A DNA stretch of 64,000 nucleotides from an uncultured Eudoraea sp. (GTDB lineage Bacteria > Bacteroidota > Bacteroidia > Flavobacteriales > Flavobacteriaceae). Both the position numbers and the translations under genes were made by a program. The stretch covers positions 43,517-107,516 of the forward strand of contig NZ_CANLGX010000008.1 of assembly GCF_947490415.1 (NCBI RefSeq). The letters run 5' to 3'. Each line of letters opens with the position of its first letter. Position 1 is the stretch's first letter. Shown piece by piece: positions 47,286 through 56,954 of the stretch. The notes under the pieces were generated by a model. It saw nothing but the letters and a program-made list of their open reading frames with translations. It had not been told where the DNA came from and did not search any database.

Positions 47286-48611
47286 TTATTTAGCTTTGGT
47301 TTCTTTGGAGGGTAGGATCCAGATATGATGTTTAAAATGGTCCCAACGCTCTGCCCCCAGATCTACTTCCGGATCAATAAAGGGTTTTAGTTTACTGCCA
47401 TTTACCCGGACTCTGGAATTTACATAAACGGAAATATCAGCACCGTCTTTAGAATATTTCTTTTTAAGCCGTTGTGCAAATTGCCAAATAAAATCGGGAT
47501 ATGCAGCAACTCTTCCTTTTTGCTTCTTTGAAAGGTAGTCATTGAGATTTACATTAATGATATTTCCGTTATCATTATTGACCACTTTAAAACTTATTAC
47601 GCCAGACCTGCTTCTCAACATCATGCGCCAACTCAATCTATGTCCCTCTTCGGTCCATAGAACATCATCTTTTATAAAATGATGTCTCACAGGGAGAATA
47701 AGTTGTACTGTAAAGTAAATCCCAAATCCCACTAAAAAGAGGTTTCTGTATTTAGGGATAATCAATTTAGAAGGTTCTGGTATAGGTTTCTTTTTAAAGA
47801 AAATGCGCCGAATTGTTTCGGGCTCAAAAAAGAAAACGGTAAAAGCCAGCGCAAGGTAGGGAAAGATCCCAATTTGAAATACAACCGAATTGAAGAGGTG
47901 AAAGAATATCGCGAAGGCAAATGCAATTTTTCTGGAGGGCTTCCACAGCAAGGCAGGAACAATGAGTAAATCAAAGAAAATTCCCATGACTGAAATAAAT
48001 TTATGAACCCAATATTCCTGCAACAAATCTCCTATGAGCCAATAATGAGCCTTGCTTTGCATCAGTATTCCAACAAAACTAAAATCAAGCCAATCCGCGT
48101 ATAGTTTGGCCAGGGCGGCATAGGTATAAACAATAAAAAGCTGTAGTACAATAATCCATTTTACATAGCTGTACATGCTTTCATTCCTGATCTGAGGCTT
48201 AGCCCGGGCGTCTAATGAATATGCCCGGTTTGCAGGAAAAAAGCACATGATCAGGGAGATTAATGCCAACAAATAATAGTGATTGTTGTACGATGTTTTT
48301 TGCATCAAATAAACCGCCGTCCAGAGCAGCGTAAATGAAATAATACTAAGTCTGTACTTATAACCTAGAGCAATGAAAACACCCAGGGTGCCCATTATAA
48401 AAAAGTAGATATACATCCCGGAACCGGGTAAAGGCTGTAACCATTCAAAACCAATAAAAGAGAAGGTAAATGCGGGCTCAATCATTGTTCTTCGCACCCA
48501 TCCTGTAAGAATCGCTCCATAGCATTCAAGGCTAATGAGAATACCCAAAAATATGCGAAATATTACTAAAGGACTATTGTCTATTCTTTTGAATAAAAAG
48601 GTATTAAACAT
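47286..48611 (-). CDS. HTTM-domain membrane protein (vitamin K-dependent gamma-carboxylase-like)
   Basis: The product is 441 aa with several transmembrane helices in the first 310 residues (VYLMQKTSYNNHYYLLALISLIMCFFPANRAYSLD segment) and a soluble C-terminal part. This is the HTTM arrangement (horizontally transferred transmembrane domain) related to vitamin K-dependent gamma-carboxylase. The bacterial function is unknown. Its ATG directly follows the ribF stop with no gap, so it is probably expressed with ribF. Confidence 0.85.
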   Translation of the reverse strand: MFNTFLFKRIDNSPLVIFRIFLGILISLECYGAILTGWVRRTMIEPAFTFSFIGFEWLQPLPGSGMYIYFFIMGTLGVFIALGYKYRLSIISFTLLWTAVYLMQKTSYNNHYYLLALISLIMCFFPANRAYSLDARAKPQIRNESMYSYVKWIIVLQLFIVYTYAALAKLYADWLDFSFVGILMQSKAHYWLIGDLLQEYWVHKFISVMGIFFDLLIVPALLWKPSRKIAFAFAIFFHLFNSVVFQIGIFPYLALAFTVFFFEPETIRRIFFKKKPIPEPSKLIIPKYRNLFLVGFGIYFTVQLILPVRHHFIKDDVLWTEEGHRLSWRMMLRSRSGVISFKVVNNDNGNIINVNLNDYLSKKQKGRVAAYPDFIWQFAQRLKKKYSKDGADISVYVNSRVRVNGSKLKPFIDPEVDLGAERWDHFKHHIWILPSKETKAK

Positions 48612-49538
48612 CTAGCTTGAAATTATGGAAATAGACGTTTCTTTGTCCTCTAGCAATTGTGTTTTAAGCTCCTCAAGCGATTTAAACTTATGTTCATCGC
48701 GGATGCGCTCTATAATATCTACCTGGATATTTTGCCCATATAAATCCGAGTTAAAATCAAAAAAATGAATTTCAATACTCTTTGTGGAACCATCTACCGT
48801 AGGATTAAAACCGATGTTCATCATCCCGTAAAAAAGCTTGCCATTAAGGATGCTTTTTACAACATAAACCCCGTTTTTAGGGATGAGTTTGTATTTTTCT
48901 GCAATAAATAAATTAGCTGTGGGAAAGCTTAATTGTCGTCCCAGCCCTTTACCTTTTTTAACAACGCCCGTTAGCATATAGTTATACCCCAGGTATTCAT
49001 TGGCGGTCTTTATATCTCCATCAATAAGCGCATTTCTGATTTTTGTAGAACTTACAGAAACATCATCTATTTCCTGTGCCGCAATTTCTTCAACTTCAAA
49101 ATTGAACGTATTACCAAAAGCGAAAAGATCCTGGATATTGGCATTTCTATTGCGTCCAAAGCGGTGGTCATACCCTATTATAATTTTTTTTGCCTTTAAT
49201 TCATTCACCAGGATGTCCCTAACGAATTCGGTGGAAGAAATACGTGAGAATTCAAGAGTGAAGGGATGAATAATTAAGTAATCCAGGCCAATGTGCTCTA
49301 AAATTTTGATTTTTTCCTGGATGGTATTCAGAAGCCTTATTTCGGTATCTTTTTGTAAAACCATTCTGGGATGCGGGAAAAAAGTAAGTACCGTAGATCG
49401 CAGATTAGTTTTTTTGGCATCATTTATGAGGCGTTCAAGTATTTTTCTGTGACCTATGTGAACACCGTCAAAAGTGCCAATGGTTATAGCAGTTGGGTGC
49501 TTTTTATCGTAATTGGAAATGCTTTGAACTGTGACCAC
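48612..49538 (-). CDS. ribF: Bifunctional riboflavin kinase/FAD synthetase
   Basis: The product is 308 aa. The N-terminal adenylyltransferase domain has TIGTFDGVHIGH (about 17-28) and the VRDILV and GYDHRFGRNR motifs. The C-terminal kinase domain starts near residue 185 (GVVKKGKGLGRQLSFPTAN). It converts riboflavin to FMN and FAD. The start is GTG at 49538, as the frame has no suitable ATG and this gives the usual N-terminus. It is divergent from the large protease gene. Confidence 0.95.
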   Translation of the reverse strand: MVTVQSISNYDKKHPTAITIGTFDGVHIGHRKILERLINDAKKTNLRSTVLTFFPHPRMVLQKDTEIRLLNTIQEKIKILEHIGLDYLIIHPFTLEFSRISSTEFVRDILVNELKAKKIIIGYDHRFGRNRNANIQDLFAFGNTFNFEVEEIAAQEIDDVSVSSTKIRNALIDGDIKTANEYLGYNYMLTGVVKKGKGLGRQLSFPTANLFIAEKYKLIPKNGVYVVKSILNGKLFYGMMNIGFNPTVDGSTKSIEIHFFDFNSDLYGQNIQVDIIERIRDEHKFKSLEELKTQLLEDKETSISIISS

Positions 49539-49588
49539 ACAAATAAAATAATAAAAAGGCTTACTTTTAAAAGTTTAAAAATCCCTTG

Positions 49589-52500
49589 ATGTTAGCAAAA
49601 CTACGTCTTGTTTTATCAATTTCCATAATATTTCTCTCCTTTTACGGATCTGCACAATCCAAATATTGGGGTCAGGAGATTTCTCCCAGTAAGTTTTCTT
49701 CGCCTTCACTATCCAATCCGGACGTAACTAAGGTAAAGGTTTTTGATTTGGATCAGGCATCTTTATCCAAGGAACTTTTATCTATATCCACGCTAAAGAA
49801 ATCATCCGGGACAATTTATTTTCCAGATGTCAAAGGGAAACTAAGAGCATTCAGAGTTTCAGAAAATTCGGTCTTGTCACCGGAATTGGCAAAAAAATAT
49901 CCCGGTATAAAGTCCTATTCAGGGTATAGTTTGGATGGAAACAAAGATCGTATACGTTTTAGCATTTCTCACAAGGGAGTACAAAGCATGATCGTTCATG
50001 CAGGAACTGAAAAGACGACTTTCATGGAGAAAGTCTCAGATGGTGGCAGTACTTATGTAGTTTACGACAGAAGTATACATTCGAAGCCCGACAGCGACTT
50101 TATTTGTTTTACCCAATCAGTGATTGAAAAAAGCATCAACGGGCCTGTTTCAAAACTCGTGGATGATCAAATGCTAAGAAAATACAGAATAGCAATTTCT
50201 GCTACAGGAGAATATACCGAATTTCATGGAGGCACGGTGGCCGACGCCCTGGCTGCAATAAATGCAACACTTACAAGGGTAAATCAGGTTTTTGAAACCG
50301 ATTTAGGCGTTACTTTAGAATTGATTGCCAATACAGATTTGGTAATATTTACAGACCCGGATACCGATCCCTATGGAGGAAATTTAAATTCAGAGGTTCA
50401 AAATACACTAACCACAACAATTGGCGAAGCAAATTATGATGTGGGTCATTTATTTCATGAGGATACCAATGGAGGGAATGCGGGCTTTATAGGGTCAGTT
50501 TGCCGCGATAACCAAAAAGGAAGCGGATACGCTGCAGCCTTAAATCCGCAGGGTGATATCTTTGATCTCGATTTTGTATCACATGAATTAGGGCATCAAT
50601 TTGGTGCAAATCACACCTGGTCCTTTGAATCTGAAGGCACCTTGGTACAGGCAGAACCCGGGACCGGAACCACCATTATGGGATACGCGGGTATAATACC
50701 CGGACAAAACGTAGCCCCCAACGGTGATGACTATTTCCATTATTACAGCATATTTCAAATCATAGAATATCTTCAGACCACAAGCTGCGGAGAACTTACA
50801 CCTTTAACAAATAACCCTCCGGTTATTAATCCAATAGCTGATTATATTATTCCCAAAGGAACGCCATTTGTATTAGCAGGAAATGCCATAGATCCGGATT
50901 CTACAGATATACTTACCTATGCATGGGAACAGATTGATGACGGTATAGTCACTACAGAAAACTTCGGGCCTGACAATCCAAGTGGTGCAAATTTCAGATC
51001 TCTTAAGCCCACCACAGACCCCGACAGATATTTTCCAAAATTATCAGAGGTTATCCTGGGGAATCTTACGCAAACCAATCCACCGATAAATTCGGCCTGG
51101 GAAACGGTTTCCAATGTGGAACGCGAAATGAACTTCGCCTTAACCGTCAGAGATAACGCAGCAGGAGGCGGGCAGGTAGCTTCAGAACTGGTAAAGCTCA
51201 ATGTTTTAAATAACGCGGGACCATTTGTTGTCAGCTCTCAAAATACGGCGGAGACCTATACGGCCGGATCTGTGCAGACTATCACCTGGGATGTCGCCAA
51301 CACGAACAAAACACCAATAAATGCCCAAGAGGTAGATATTTTTCTATCTACAGACGGAGGCCTGAGTTTTCCAATACAACTGGCAACCGCAGTTCCAAAC
51401 GATGGCAGCCATGAGGTTATTATTCCTGGCAATAGCACTACAACTGCACGTATTATAGTTAAGGGAACAAACAATGTTTTTTTTAGTATGAACTCTTCTG
51501 ATTTTGTAATTGAAGATTCTGAAGTTATCCTAAATTTTGCAGACCTCAATTATGAAGTTTGCGAACCTGATGACCTTGTGGTGCCGTTTATATATGAAAC
51601 CTATTTAGGGTTTAATGAGGAGGTTACATTTAGTGTTCAGGGCATGCCTACCGGTCTCACGGCAGTTTTTACACCGCCTACCGCAACATTAAATAATACT
51701 CCGGTTTCTATTGCTTTTTCAAATACAGATCTTGTTCTTCCCGGGAATTATCCTGTGACCGTCACAGCCACTTCTCTGAGCGTCACTAAAGATGTAACAC
51801 TGAATATCAATATTAACGATGCTAACTTCTCAGATGTGGTTTTACAGACGCCCATTGATATGGCAACGGGGGTAGGTCTACAACAACTCCTTACTTGGGA
51901 GTTGAATACGCAGCACAATTCATACGATATAGAAATTGCCACAGATATACTGTTTAACACAGTTATTGAATCTGCCAGCGATGTTATTTTTAATACCTAT
52001 TTACCGGAAAACCTGCAGGAAGAAACTACTTATTACTGGAGAATAAAACCAAAAAATTCATGTGGGGAAGGAACTTTTGGCCCACCATTCAGCTTTACAA
52101 CGATTACAATAAGTTGCGACATTGAAACAGCTAAAGACCTGCCCGTAGAAATAACTTCTATAGGCACACCAACGGTAATTTCTAAAATTACCTTCTTAAA
52201 TGATTTACCTGTAACGGATGTAAATGTAGGTTTGGAATTAGAGCATAGCTTTCTGGCAGATTTGATAATTAGTATTACATCGCCCCAGGGTACGGAGGTT
52301 ATTTTAACTTCCAACTCCTGTGGGGAATTGGAAAATATTGATGCCGTTTTTGACGATGACGGAGATCCTTTAATTTGTGGTGGCGGAACGGCCGCAATTA
52401 GTGGTACAGTAAACCCCTTGGGTTCATTAGCCTCCTTTAATGGCGAATCATCTTTTGGTGAATGGATATTAACAGTTTCTGATACTGCCCCGGCTGATGG

Positions 52501-53371
52501 CGGCAGCATAAATAACTTTTTCCTGGAAATCTGTGGTGAAGGTGAATTAAGACCCGATGATGATAATGATGGTGTTTTTGACGATGGAGATGACCTTTGT
52601 CTGGGAACACCTCCGGGAACAGAGGTGAATACAGACGGCTGTCCTGTTTTTCGTTTCGCCACGGATAATTTCAACCTGGAAATAGAAAGTGAATCCTGCA
52701 TTACCAGTGATAACGGATCATTTGAAATAACAGCAATGATGTCTATGGATTATACAGTTAATGTAGTGGGCAACGGGTTGAATATTACTGAGGACTTTAT
52801 CAAGGTTTATGATCTGGAAAATTTGGCTGCCGGCACTTACTCGGTCTGTATTAGTGGAACGGATGGCGTAAATACCTTTGAGGAAATCTGTTTTGAGGTA
52901 GAGATAAATGAGCCGGAACCTTTAGCTGTTAGTTCTGTGGTCTCTTTAGATGGTTTGCAGGCGGTTCTGACGTTATCTGGCGCCCAATTGTATAATATTG
53001 AATTAAATGGAAACCTTACCCAGACGGAAGGCTCAGAAATTATACTGGATCTGAAGCAGGGAATAAATACCCTAAAAGTATCTACTAATCTGCCCTGTCA
53101 GGGTGCATATGATGAGACTGTCTTTATTCCAGCTGTTCCAGTGATATATCCAAATCCGGTAGTTGAGACTTTAAATATAAATTTGGGACCAACTTTAGAC
53201 CCTGTAGACATTACCGTTTTTGCATCTGACGGCCGCTTTATTAGCAGTCAAAGGTATAATAGTAATGAGGATACACTTACGCTTAATTTTGCTGGATTAC
53301 CTTCAGGACTGTATTATGTAAATGTCAGAGGAGGAACTTTTAAAGGAACTTATAAAGTGTTGAAGCGATGA
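49589..53371 (+). CDS. T9SS-secreted reprolysin-like zinc metalloprotease with P-domain
   Basis: The product is 1260 aa from the ATG at 49589. Residues 1-23 are a signal peptide and about 24-190 a propeptide-like region. The metzincin active site is H332-E-L-G-H-Q-F-G-A-N-H342 with the Met-turn TIMGYAG downstream. Ig/fibronectin-like regions follow (about 410-840), then a proprotein-convertase P-domain (about 845-985, FLADLIISITSPQGT, GEWILTVSD), an acidic thrombospondin type 3-like repeat (DDDNDGVFDDGDD, about 990) and a C-terminal T9SS type A sorting domain (YPNPVVETLNI to YKVLKR). It would be exported across the outer membrane and degrade protein outside. The overlapping next gene may be co-expressed. 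Confidence 0.93.
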   Translation: MLAKLRLVLSISIIFLSFYGSAQSKYWGQEISPSKFSSPSLSNPDVTKVKVFDLDQASLSKELLSISTLKKSSGTIYFPDVKGKLRAFRVSENSVLSPELAKKYPGIKSYSGYSLDGNKDRIRFSISHKGVQSMIVHAGTEKTTFMEKVSDGGSTYVVYDRSIHSKPDSDFICFTQSVIEKSINGPVSKLVDDQMLRKYRIAISATGEYTEFHGGTVADALAAINATLTRVNQVFETDLGVTLELIANTDLVIFTDPDTDPYGGNLNSEVQNTLTTTIGEANYDVGHLFHEDTNGGNAGFIGSVCRDNQKGSGYAAALNPQGDIFDLDFVSHELGHQFGANHTWSFESEGTLVQAEPGTGTTIMGYAGIIPGQNVAPNGDDYFHYYSIFQIIEYLQTTSCGELTPLTNNPPVINPIADYIIPKGTPFVLAGNAIDPDSTDILTYAWEQIDDGIVTTENFGPDNPSGANFRSLKPTTDPDRYFPKLSEVILGNLTQTNPPINSAWETVSNVEREMNFALTVRDNAAGGGQVASELVKLNVLNNAGPFVVSSQNTAETYTAGSVQTITWDVANTNKTPINAQEVDIFLSTDGGLSFPIQLATAVPNDGSHEVIIPGNSTTTARIIVKGTNNVFFSMNSSDFVIEDSEVILNFADLNYEVCEPDDLVVPFIYETYLGFNEEVTFSVQGMPTGLTAVFTPPTATLNNTPVSIAFSNTDLVLPGNYPVTVTATSLSVTKDVTLNININDANFSDVVLQTPIDMATGVGLQQLLTWELNTQHNSYDIEIATDILFNTVIESASDVIFNTYLPENLQEETTYYWRIKPKNSCGEGTFGPPFSFTTITISCDIETAKDLPVEITSIGTPTVISKITFLNDLPVTDVNVGLELEHSFLADLIISITSPQGTEVILTSNSCGELENIDAVFDDDGDPLICGGGTAAISGTVNPLGSLASFNGESSFGEWILTVSDTAPADGGSINNFFLEICGEGELRPDDDNDGVFDDGDDLCLGTPPGTEVNTDGCPVFRFATDNFNLEIESESCITSDNGSFEITAMMSMDYTVNVVGNGLNITEDFIKVYDLENLAAGTYSVCISGTDGVNTFEEICFEVEINEPEPLAVSSVVSLDGLQAVLTLSGAQLYNIELNGNLTQTEGSEIILDLKQGINTLKVSTNLPCQGAYDETVFIPAVPVIYPNPVVETLNINLGPTLDPVDITVFASDGRFISSQRYNSNEDTLTLNFAGLPSGLYYVNVRGGTFKGTYKVLKR

Positions 53372-54045
53372 GAGTTTTTATTATAGTTTTCATAAGCCTG
53401 CTTTTTACAGCCTGTAAAAAGGACTCACCCAAGCCACCTTCTGCCGCGGTTTTAACTTTCCCTTTGCAGAACTCGCTATGTACCACAGGGGTAAGCATAA
53501 CTCCAACAACAAGCAGGGTAGAGTTCAAGTGGCAGACCGCAGACAACACAAACACTTATGAATTAAGGGTAACGAATGTTTTAACTGATATTACCCAAAC
53601 CGTTAGTACGCAATCTACCAGTGCTGAACTCACCATTGAAAAAGGAACTCCTTTTTCGTGGTTAGTTATTACCAGGAATACGGAAGTGCAGGAAACTGCA
53701 TCAAGTACAACCTGGCAATTTTTCAATGCCGGTTCCCAAATTACTCATACTCCCTTTCCGGCGCAAATAATAGCTCCATTATCCGGGGCTTCGGTGGTGC
53801 GTGATATTAACGGAGAAATCGTTTTGGAATGGTCCGGTGCAGATGTGGATAATGATATCGTAGGTTATGAGATATTCCTTGATATTGTGTCTCCCCCACA
53901 GGTTTTAGCAGCTTCGCCTGCAGCTTCTGTCTCTAGCATTAAAATAAATACTACAGCTAACACGGTATATTACTGGAACGTGATCACCAAGGATGCTGAG
54001 GGGAATAGTTCAGATTCAGGTATTTATTCTTTCCGGGCGTTATAA
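53368..54045 (+). CDS. Fibronectin type III-like lipoprotein
   Basis: The product is 225 aa with a lipoprotein signal (FISLLFTACKK, Cys16). The mature part looks like two fibronectin/Ig-type beta-sandwich units, each opening with a typical strand pair: VEFKWQTADNTNTYELRV (about 50-67) and IVLEWSGADVDNDIVGYEIF (about 150-169). No enzyme motif is seen. Its start overlaps the metalloprotease stop by 4 bp (ATGA), which makes translational coupling and a joint role at the surface plausible; that role is inference. Confidence 0.8.
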   Translation: MRVFIIVFISLLFTACKKDSPKPPSAAVLTFPLQNSLCTTGVSITPTTSRVEFKWQTADNTNTYELRVTNVLTDITQTVSTQSTSAELTIEKGTPFSWLVITRNTEVQETASSTTWQFFNAGSQITHTPFPAQIIAPLSGASVVRDINGEIVLEWSGADVDNDIVGYEIFLDIVSPPQVLAASPAASVSSIKINTTANTVYYWNVITKDAEGNSSDSGIYSFRAL

Positions 54046-54091
54046 ACTCTACGCTTTTTGTTAGTAAGGCTTGTCAGTGAGATGAGGTAGG

Positions 54092-54721
54092 CTAGGTATT
54101 ATTATACTCATTCATGGTTATCTTTACCCCGGCAAGGACAAAAGATGCGATAAGCTCAGCGGCTCTCTCCAGCCGTTCAGGCAGTGCTTGTTTTTCTTCG
54201 TCATTCCATTTTCCAAGGACATAGTCTACTTGTCTTCCTTTGTTAAATTCAGAGCCAACTCCAATTCGCAATCGGTTGTAATTTACAGTTTGCAAGCTGT
54301 TTTGAATGTCCTTAAGACCATTATGGCCACCATCACTGCCCTTGGTTTTTAGCCTTAGTGTACCAAAGGGGAGGTTTAAGTCATCGGTGATAACAAGGAT
54401 ATTTTCTAATGGAATTTTTTCTTTTTCCATCCAGTATTTTACAGATTTACCACTTAGGTTCATATAGGTAGATGGTTTTAAACATAAAACACTTCTTCCT
54501 TTTATTTTAAAAGAACCTAAATCTCCTAATTTCCGGGTCTCAAAGGAGAATTTTTGTTTTTCAGACAGTTTGTTAAGCACTTGGAAACCAATATTATGCC
54601 TGGTGTGGGCATATTCATCACCTATGTTTCCCAAGCCAATTAGCAGGTACTTTTTCATGGAATCCGTTTCTTCTAATAGTCGTTTTTCCTTCCCAAAAAG
54701 AAATTCAAAAAATCTTCTCAT
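54092..54721 (-). CDS. pth: Peptidyl-tRNA hydrolase
   Basis: The product is 209 aa. It recycles peptidyl-tRNA released from stalled ribosomes. The core starts at MKKYLLIGLGNIGDEYAHTR (from residue 22), with the catalytic histidine in TRHNIGFQVL and downstream KPSTYMNLSGKSV and GGHNGLKDI. A 21-residue N-terminal extension (MRRFFEFLFGKEKRLL) comes before the canonical start; the inner ATG at 54658 is an alternative. It is third in the order prs-rplY-pth, separated from rplY by a terminator. Confidence 0.94.
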   Translation of the reverse strand: MRRFFEFLFGKEKRLLEETDSMKKYLLIGLGNIGDEYAHTRHNIGFQVLNKLSEKQKFSFETRKLGDLGSFKIKGRSVLCLKPSTYMNLSGKSVKYWMEKEKIPLENILVITDDLNLPFGTLRLKTKGSDGGHNGLKDIQNSLQTVNYNRLRIGVGSEFNKGRQVDYVLGKWNDEEKQALPERLERAAELIASFVLAGVKITMNEYNNT

Positions 54722-54749
54722 ACCCTCAGTTGGTTAAGGGTAAAAATAC

Positions 54750-54794
54750 AAAAGCATCCCGAATCCTGATATATGACAGATGGGATGCTTTTTA
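54750..54794 (-). terminator. Rho-independent terminator after rplY
   Basis: On the minus strand AAAGCATCCC (54791-54782 side) pairs with GGGATGCTTT (54760-54751 side), followed by TTTTGTATTTTT. It lies between the rplY stop and the pth start. Confidence 0.8.
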
Positions 54795-54812
54795 TTGATA
54801 GCTTGAGGTTAT

Positions 54813-55481
54813 TTATTCAGCGCCTTCTTTTGGGGCTTCTCCACCTTCAGCAGCAGTTTCTGATGCACCTTCAGCACCTTCAGCACCTTCAACTCCTTCT
54901 AATCCTTCTTCATCTTCCTCTTCAACTTCTATGGCTGCACGAGCAGTTTTAACCTGAACCACCACGGTAGAATCTGGTTGTAAAATTGAAAATTCATCAT
55001 TTAGCAAGGATTCTACCAGGATGTTATCTCCAATTTTTAAATTAGAAATATCTATGTCAAAGAAATCGGGAAGGTTGTCCGGTAAGGCTTTTATAGTCAG
55101 TTTTCTGTTTCTGAATAGTAAGCGCCCCCCATTTCTTACTCCTGGGGAATTACCTTGTAAGCGAACAGGAATTTCCATTGAAACCTCTTTGTCGTCAAAC
55201 AGTTGATAAAAATCTACATGTAGAATTCTGTCAGTTACAGGATGGAACTGTATATCCTGCATTACTGCTTTTAACTTGTCACCTGTCTCCAAATCAATCT
55301 TTACAGTGTGGGCGTTTGGGGTGTACACTAAATTTTTGAATGCTAATTCATCCGCCGAAAAGTGTAATGGTTTTTCCCCTCCGTATACCACGCAAGGAAC
55401 CTTTCCAGCATTACGCAGGGCCTTCGTTGCCTTTTTGCCCACGCTTTCTCTTTCTGATCCTTTGATTGTAATTGATTTCAT
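54813..55481 (-). CDS. rplY: 50S ribosomal protein L25 / Ctc-type
   Basis: The product is 222 aa. Residues 1-90 are the 5S rRNA-binding L25 domain ([23 protein letters not shown]), and 95-180 the TL5/Ctc C-terminal beta domain ([15 protein letters not shown]). The end (about 190-222) is a low-complexity acidic tail of Glu, Gly and Ala units ([11 protein letters not shown]), common in flavobacterial L25. It lies 20 bp downstream of prs and ends at a strong terminator. Confidence 0.95.
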   Translation of the reverse strand: MKSITIKGSERESVGKKATKALRNAGKVPCVVYGGEKPLHFSADELAFKNLVYTPNAHTVKIDLETGDKLKAVMQDIQFHPVTDRILHVDFYQLFDDKEVSMEIPVRLQGNSPGVRNGGRLLFRNRKLTIKALPDNLPDFFDIDISNLKIGDNILVESLLNDEFSILQPDSTVVVQVKTARAAIEVEEEDEEGLEGVEGAEGAEGASETAAEGGEAPKEGAE

Positions 55482-55501
55482 TATCTAAGTTTAATTAATA
55501 T

Positions 55502-56443
55502 TTACATTAAAAATTTGGACGCAATTGAAGTGTTGTGATGAACTCTGTGCATAACGTCTGCAAATAGGTCGGCACAACTTAAAACTCGTATTTTTCCACT
55601 TTCTTTTTTGATAGGGATAGAATCTGTAACAATCAATTCTAACAATTGCGATTTTTCTATTTTTTCATAGGCATTGCCTGATAACAAAGCGTGAGTGGTT
55701 ATAGCCCTTACGCTTTTAGCGCCTCGTTCCATCATAAGATCGGCGGCTTTTGCTAAAGTTCCTGCGGTATCTACGAGGTCATCAACCAGAACTACGTTTT
55801 TATCCTGTACGTCACCAATGAGTTCCATATGTGAAATTACATTCGCTTTTGCCCTTTGTTTATAACAGATTACCACATCGCATTCAAGTGCCTTGGAATA
55901 AGCATATGCCCTTTTTGAGCCACCCATATCGGGAGATGCAATGGTAAGGTTATCTAAATTAAGGCCATTCAGATAAGGAAGGAATAATGTTGACGCAAAT
56001 AAATGGTCTACTGGTTTTTCAAAGAATCCTTGTATCTGATCTGCATGCAGGTCCATGGTAATTATACGTGTTGCCCCTGCAGTTTCCAACATCTTGGCTA
56101 TTAGTTTAGCGGCGATAGGAACTCTTGGTTTATCCTTTCTGTCTTGCCTGGCCCAACCATAATAGGGAATTACAGCAGTAATATGCCTGGCTGATGCCCG
56201 CTTTGCAGCGTCTAACATCAGTAGCATTTCCATAAGATTTTCAGAACTTGGATTGGTAGAACCTATTACAAAAATTCTTGTTCCGCGAATAGACTCTTCA
56301 AATGAAGGTTGAAATTCCCCGTCGCTAAAATGAGAAAACAAAACATTTCCTAACTCTGCACCATAAGACTTGGCAATTTTTTTGCCTAATTCCATACTCT
56401 GGGTGCAGGCAAAAATCTTCGGTTCCGGTACTTGATAAGCCAT
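55502..56443 (-). CDS. prs: Ribose-phosphate pyrophosphokinase
   Basis: The product is 313 aa. It makes PRPP from ribose 5-phosphate and ATP. The family signature for metal and ATP binding reads DLHADQIQGFF (about 127-137), and the PRPP loop VLVDDLVDTAGTL lies at about 213-225. Length and layout match class I enzymes. It heads the prs-rplY transcript. A -7 box lies about 55 bp upstream. The ribose salvage operon elsewhere in this window makes its substrate. Confidence 0.96.
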   Translation of the reverse strand: MAYQVPEPKIFACTQSMELGKKIAKSYGAELGNVLFSHFSDGEFQPSFEESIRGTRIFVIGSTNPSSENLMEMLLMLDAAKRASARHITAVIPYYGWARQDRKDKPRVPIAAKLIAKMLETAGATRIITMDLHADQIQGFFEKPVDHLFASTLFLPYLNGLNLDNLTIASPDMGGSKRAYAYSKALECDVVICYKQRAKANVISHMELIGDVQDKNVVLVDDLVDTAGTLAKAADLMMERGAKSVRAITTHALLSGNAYEKIEKSQLLELIVTDSIPIKKESGKIRVLSCADLFADVMHRVHHNTSIASKFLM

Positions 56444-56495
56444 GGTTAATCTCTTGTTTTCTAGTTTCTTAAAACCCCTGATTCTTAAGGAGGTG

Positions 56496-56503
56496 CAAAT
56501 TTA
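56496..56503 (-). promoter_or_regulatory. Putative -7 promoter box of prs
   Basis: On the minus strand TAAATTTG matches TAnnTTTG, about 53 bp before the prs start. A TTG at the proper distance is not seen. Confidence 0.5.
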
Positions 56504-56549
56504 AAAATTTATTTGGGTTGCTAAAGGATAAATGTGGGTTATTTTAGTT

Positions 56550-56577
56550 TTGCAACCGAAATTATTTTTTAGCTTTG
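56550..56577 (+). promoter_or_regulatory. Promoter of tRNA-Leu
   Basis: TTG (56550-56552), a 17-base spacer and TAGCTTTG (56570-56577) match the Bacteroidota consensus, ending 10 bp before the mature tRNA 5' end. Confidence 0.75.
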
Positions 56578-56587
56578 CAGTCCGTTT

Positions 56588-56669
56588 GCCTCGGTGGCGG
56601 AACTGGTAGACGCGCTGGATTCAAAATCCAGTGTCTTCGGACGTGTGGGTTCGATTCCCACCCGAGGTA
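56588..56669 (+). tRNA. tRNA-Leu (anticodon CAA)
   Basis: The 82-nt gene folds as a class II tRNA. The acceptor stem GCCTCGG (56588-56594) pairs with CCGAGGT (56662-56668), A is the discriminator, the anticodon stem CTGGA/TCCAG encloses TTCAAAA with anticodon CAA, there is a variable arm (TGTCTTCGGACGT area), and the T-loop is TTCGATTCC. The CCA end is not encoded. It marks the border between the conserved block to the left and accessory genes to the right. Confidence 0.95.
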
Positions 56670-56674
56670 CACTT

Positions 56675-56712
56675 AAAGACTCTTAAACCTCTATGTTTAG
56701 GAGTCTTTTTAT
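56675..56712 (+). terminator. Terminator of tRNA-Leu
   Basis: AAAGACTCTTAAAC (56675-56688) pairs with GTTTAGGAGTCTTT (56695-56708), one G-T pair, loop CTCTAT, followed by a T-run. Confidence 0.85.
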
Positions 56713-56737
56713 TTTGTTGGTGACGAATTAGTGACGA

Positions 56738-56902
56738 TTATAAGTGAAATATAGTAGAATAGGAAGTTTTAGATGTCCTCTCTAAGGCATAAAGGACAAA
56801 CTTAGAATTACCTTCTATAACAATATCCAAAAACTTGCCTTTGGAAAATACAGTATCGTACTGCTCATCTTCTGAAAGCATTTTGTATTCGTAGAGAGTC
56901 AT
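56738..56902 (-). CDS. Small 54-aa protein, probably truncated copy 1
   Basis: The ATG at 56902 opens a 54-codon frame beginning MTLYEYKMLSEDEQYDTVF and ending YSTIFHL. The first 29 residues are identical but for one to a second copy at 58009-58113, and most base differences between the copies are silent. This shows that the frame was kept as protein. From memory, the start resembles a family of small (about 70 aa) Bacteroidota proteins of unknown function, which would make this copy C-terminally shortened. It lies between tRNA-Leu and a DUF6090 gene. Confidence 0.55.
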   Translation of the reverse strand: MTLYEYKMLSEDEQYDTVFSKGKFLDIVIEGNSKFVLYALERTSKTSYSTIFHL

Positions 56903-56954
56903 TGTACTTCGTTAATAATTAAAGCCTTTGTTACTTGGATCTTAGCGGCTCTTC

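Noticed and set aside
52033..52701. Minus-strand open frame of 222 codons
   Set aside because: It is antisense to the P-domain and acidic repeat of the metalloprotease.
56721..56737. Tandem GTGACGA after tRNA-Leu as an attachment core
   Set aside because: Seven bases repeated twice are too short to claim an att site without seeing the other end of the region.
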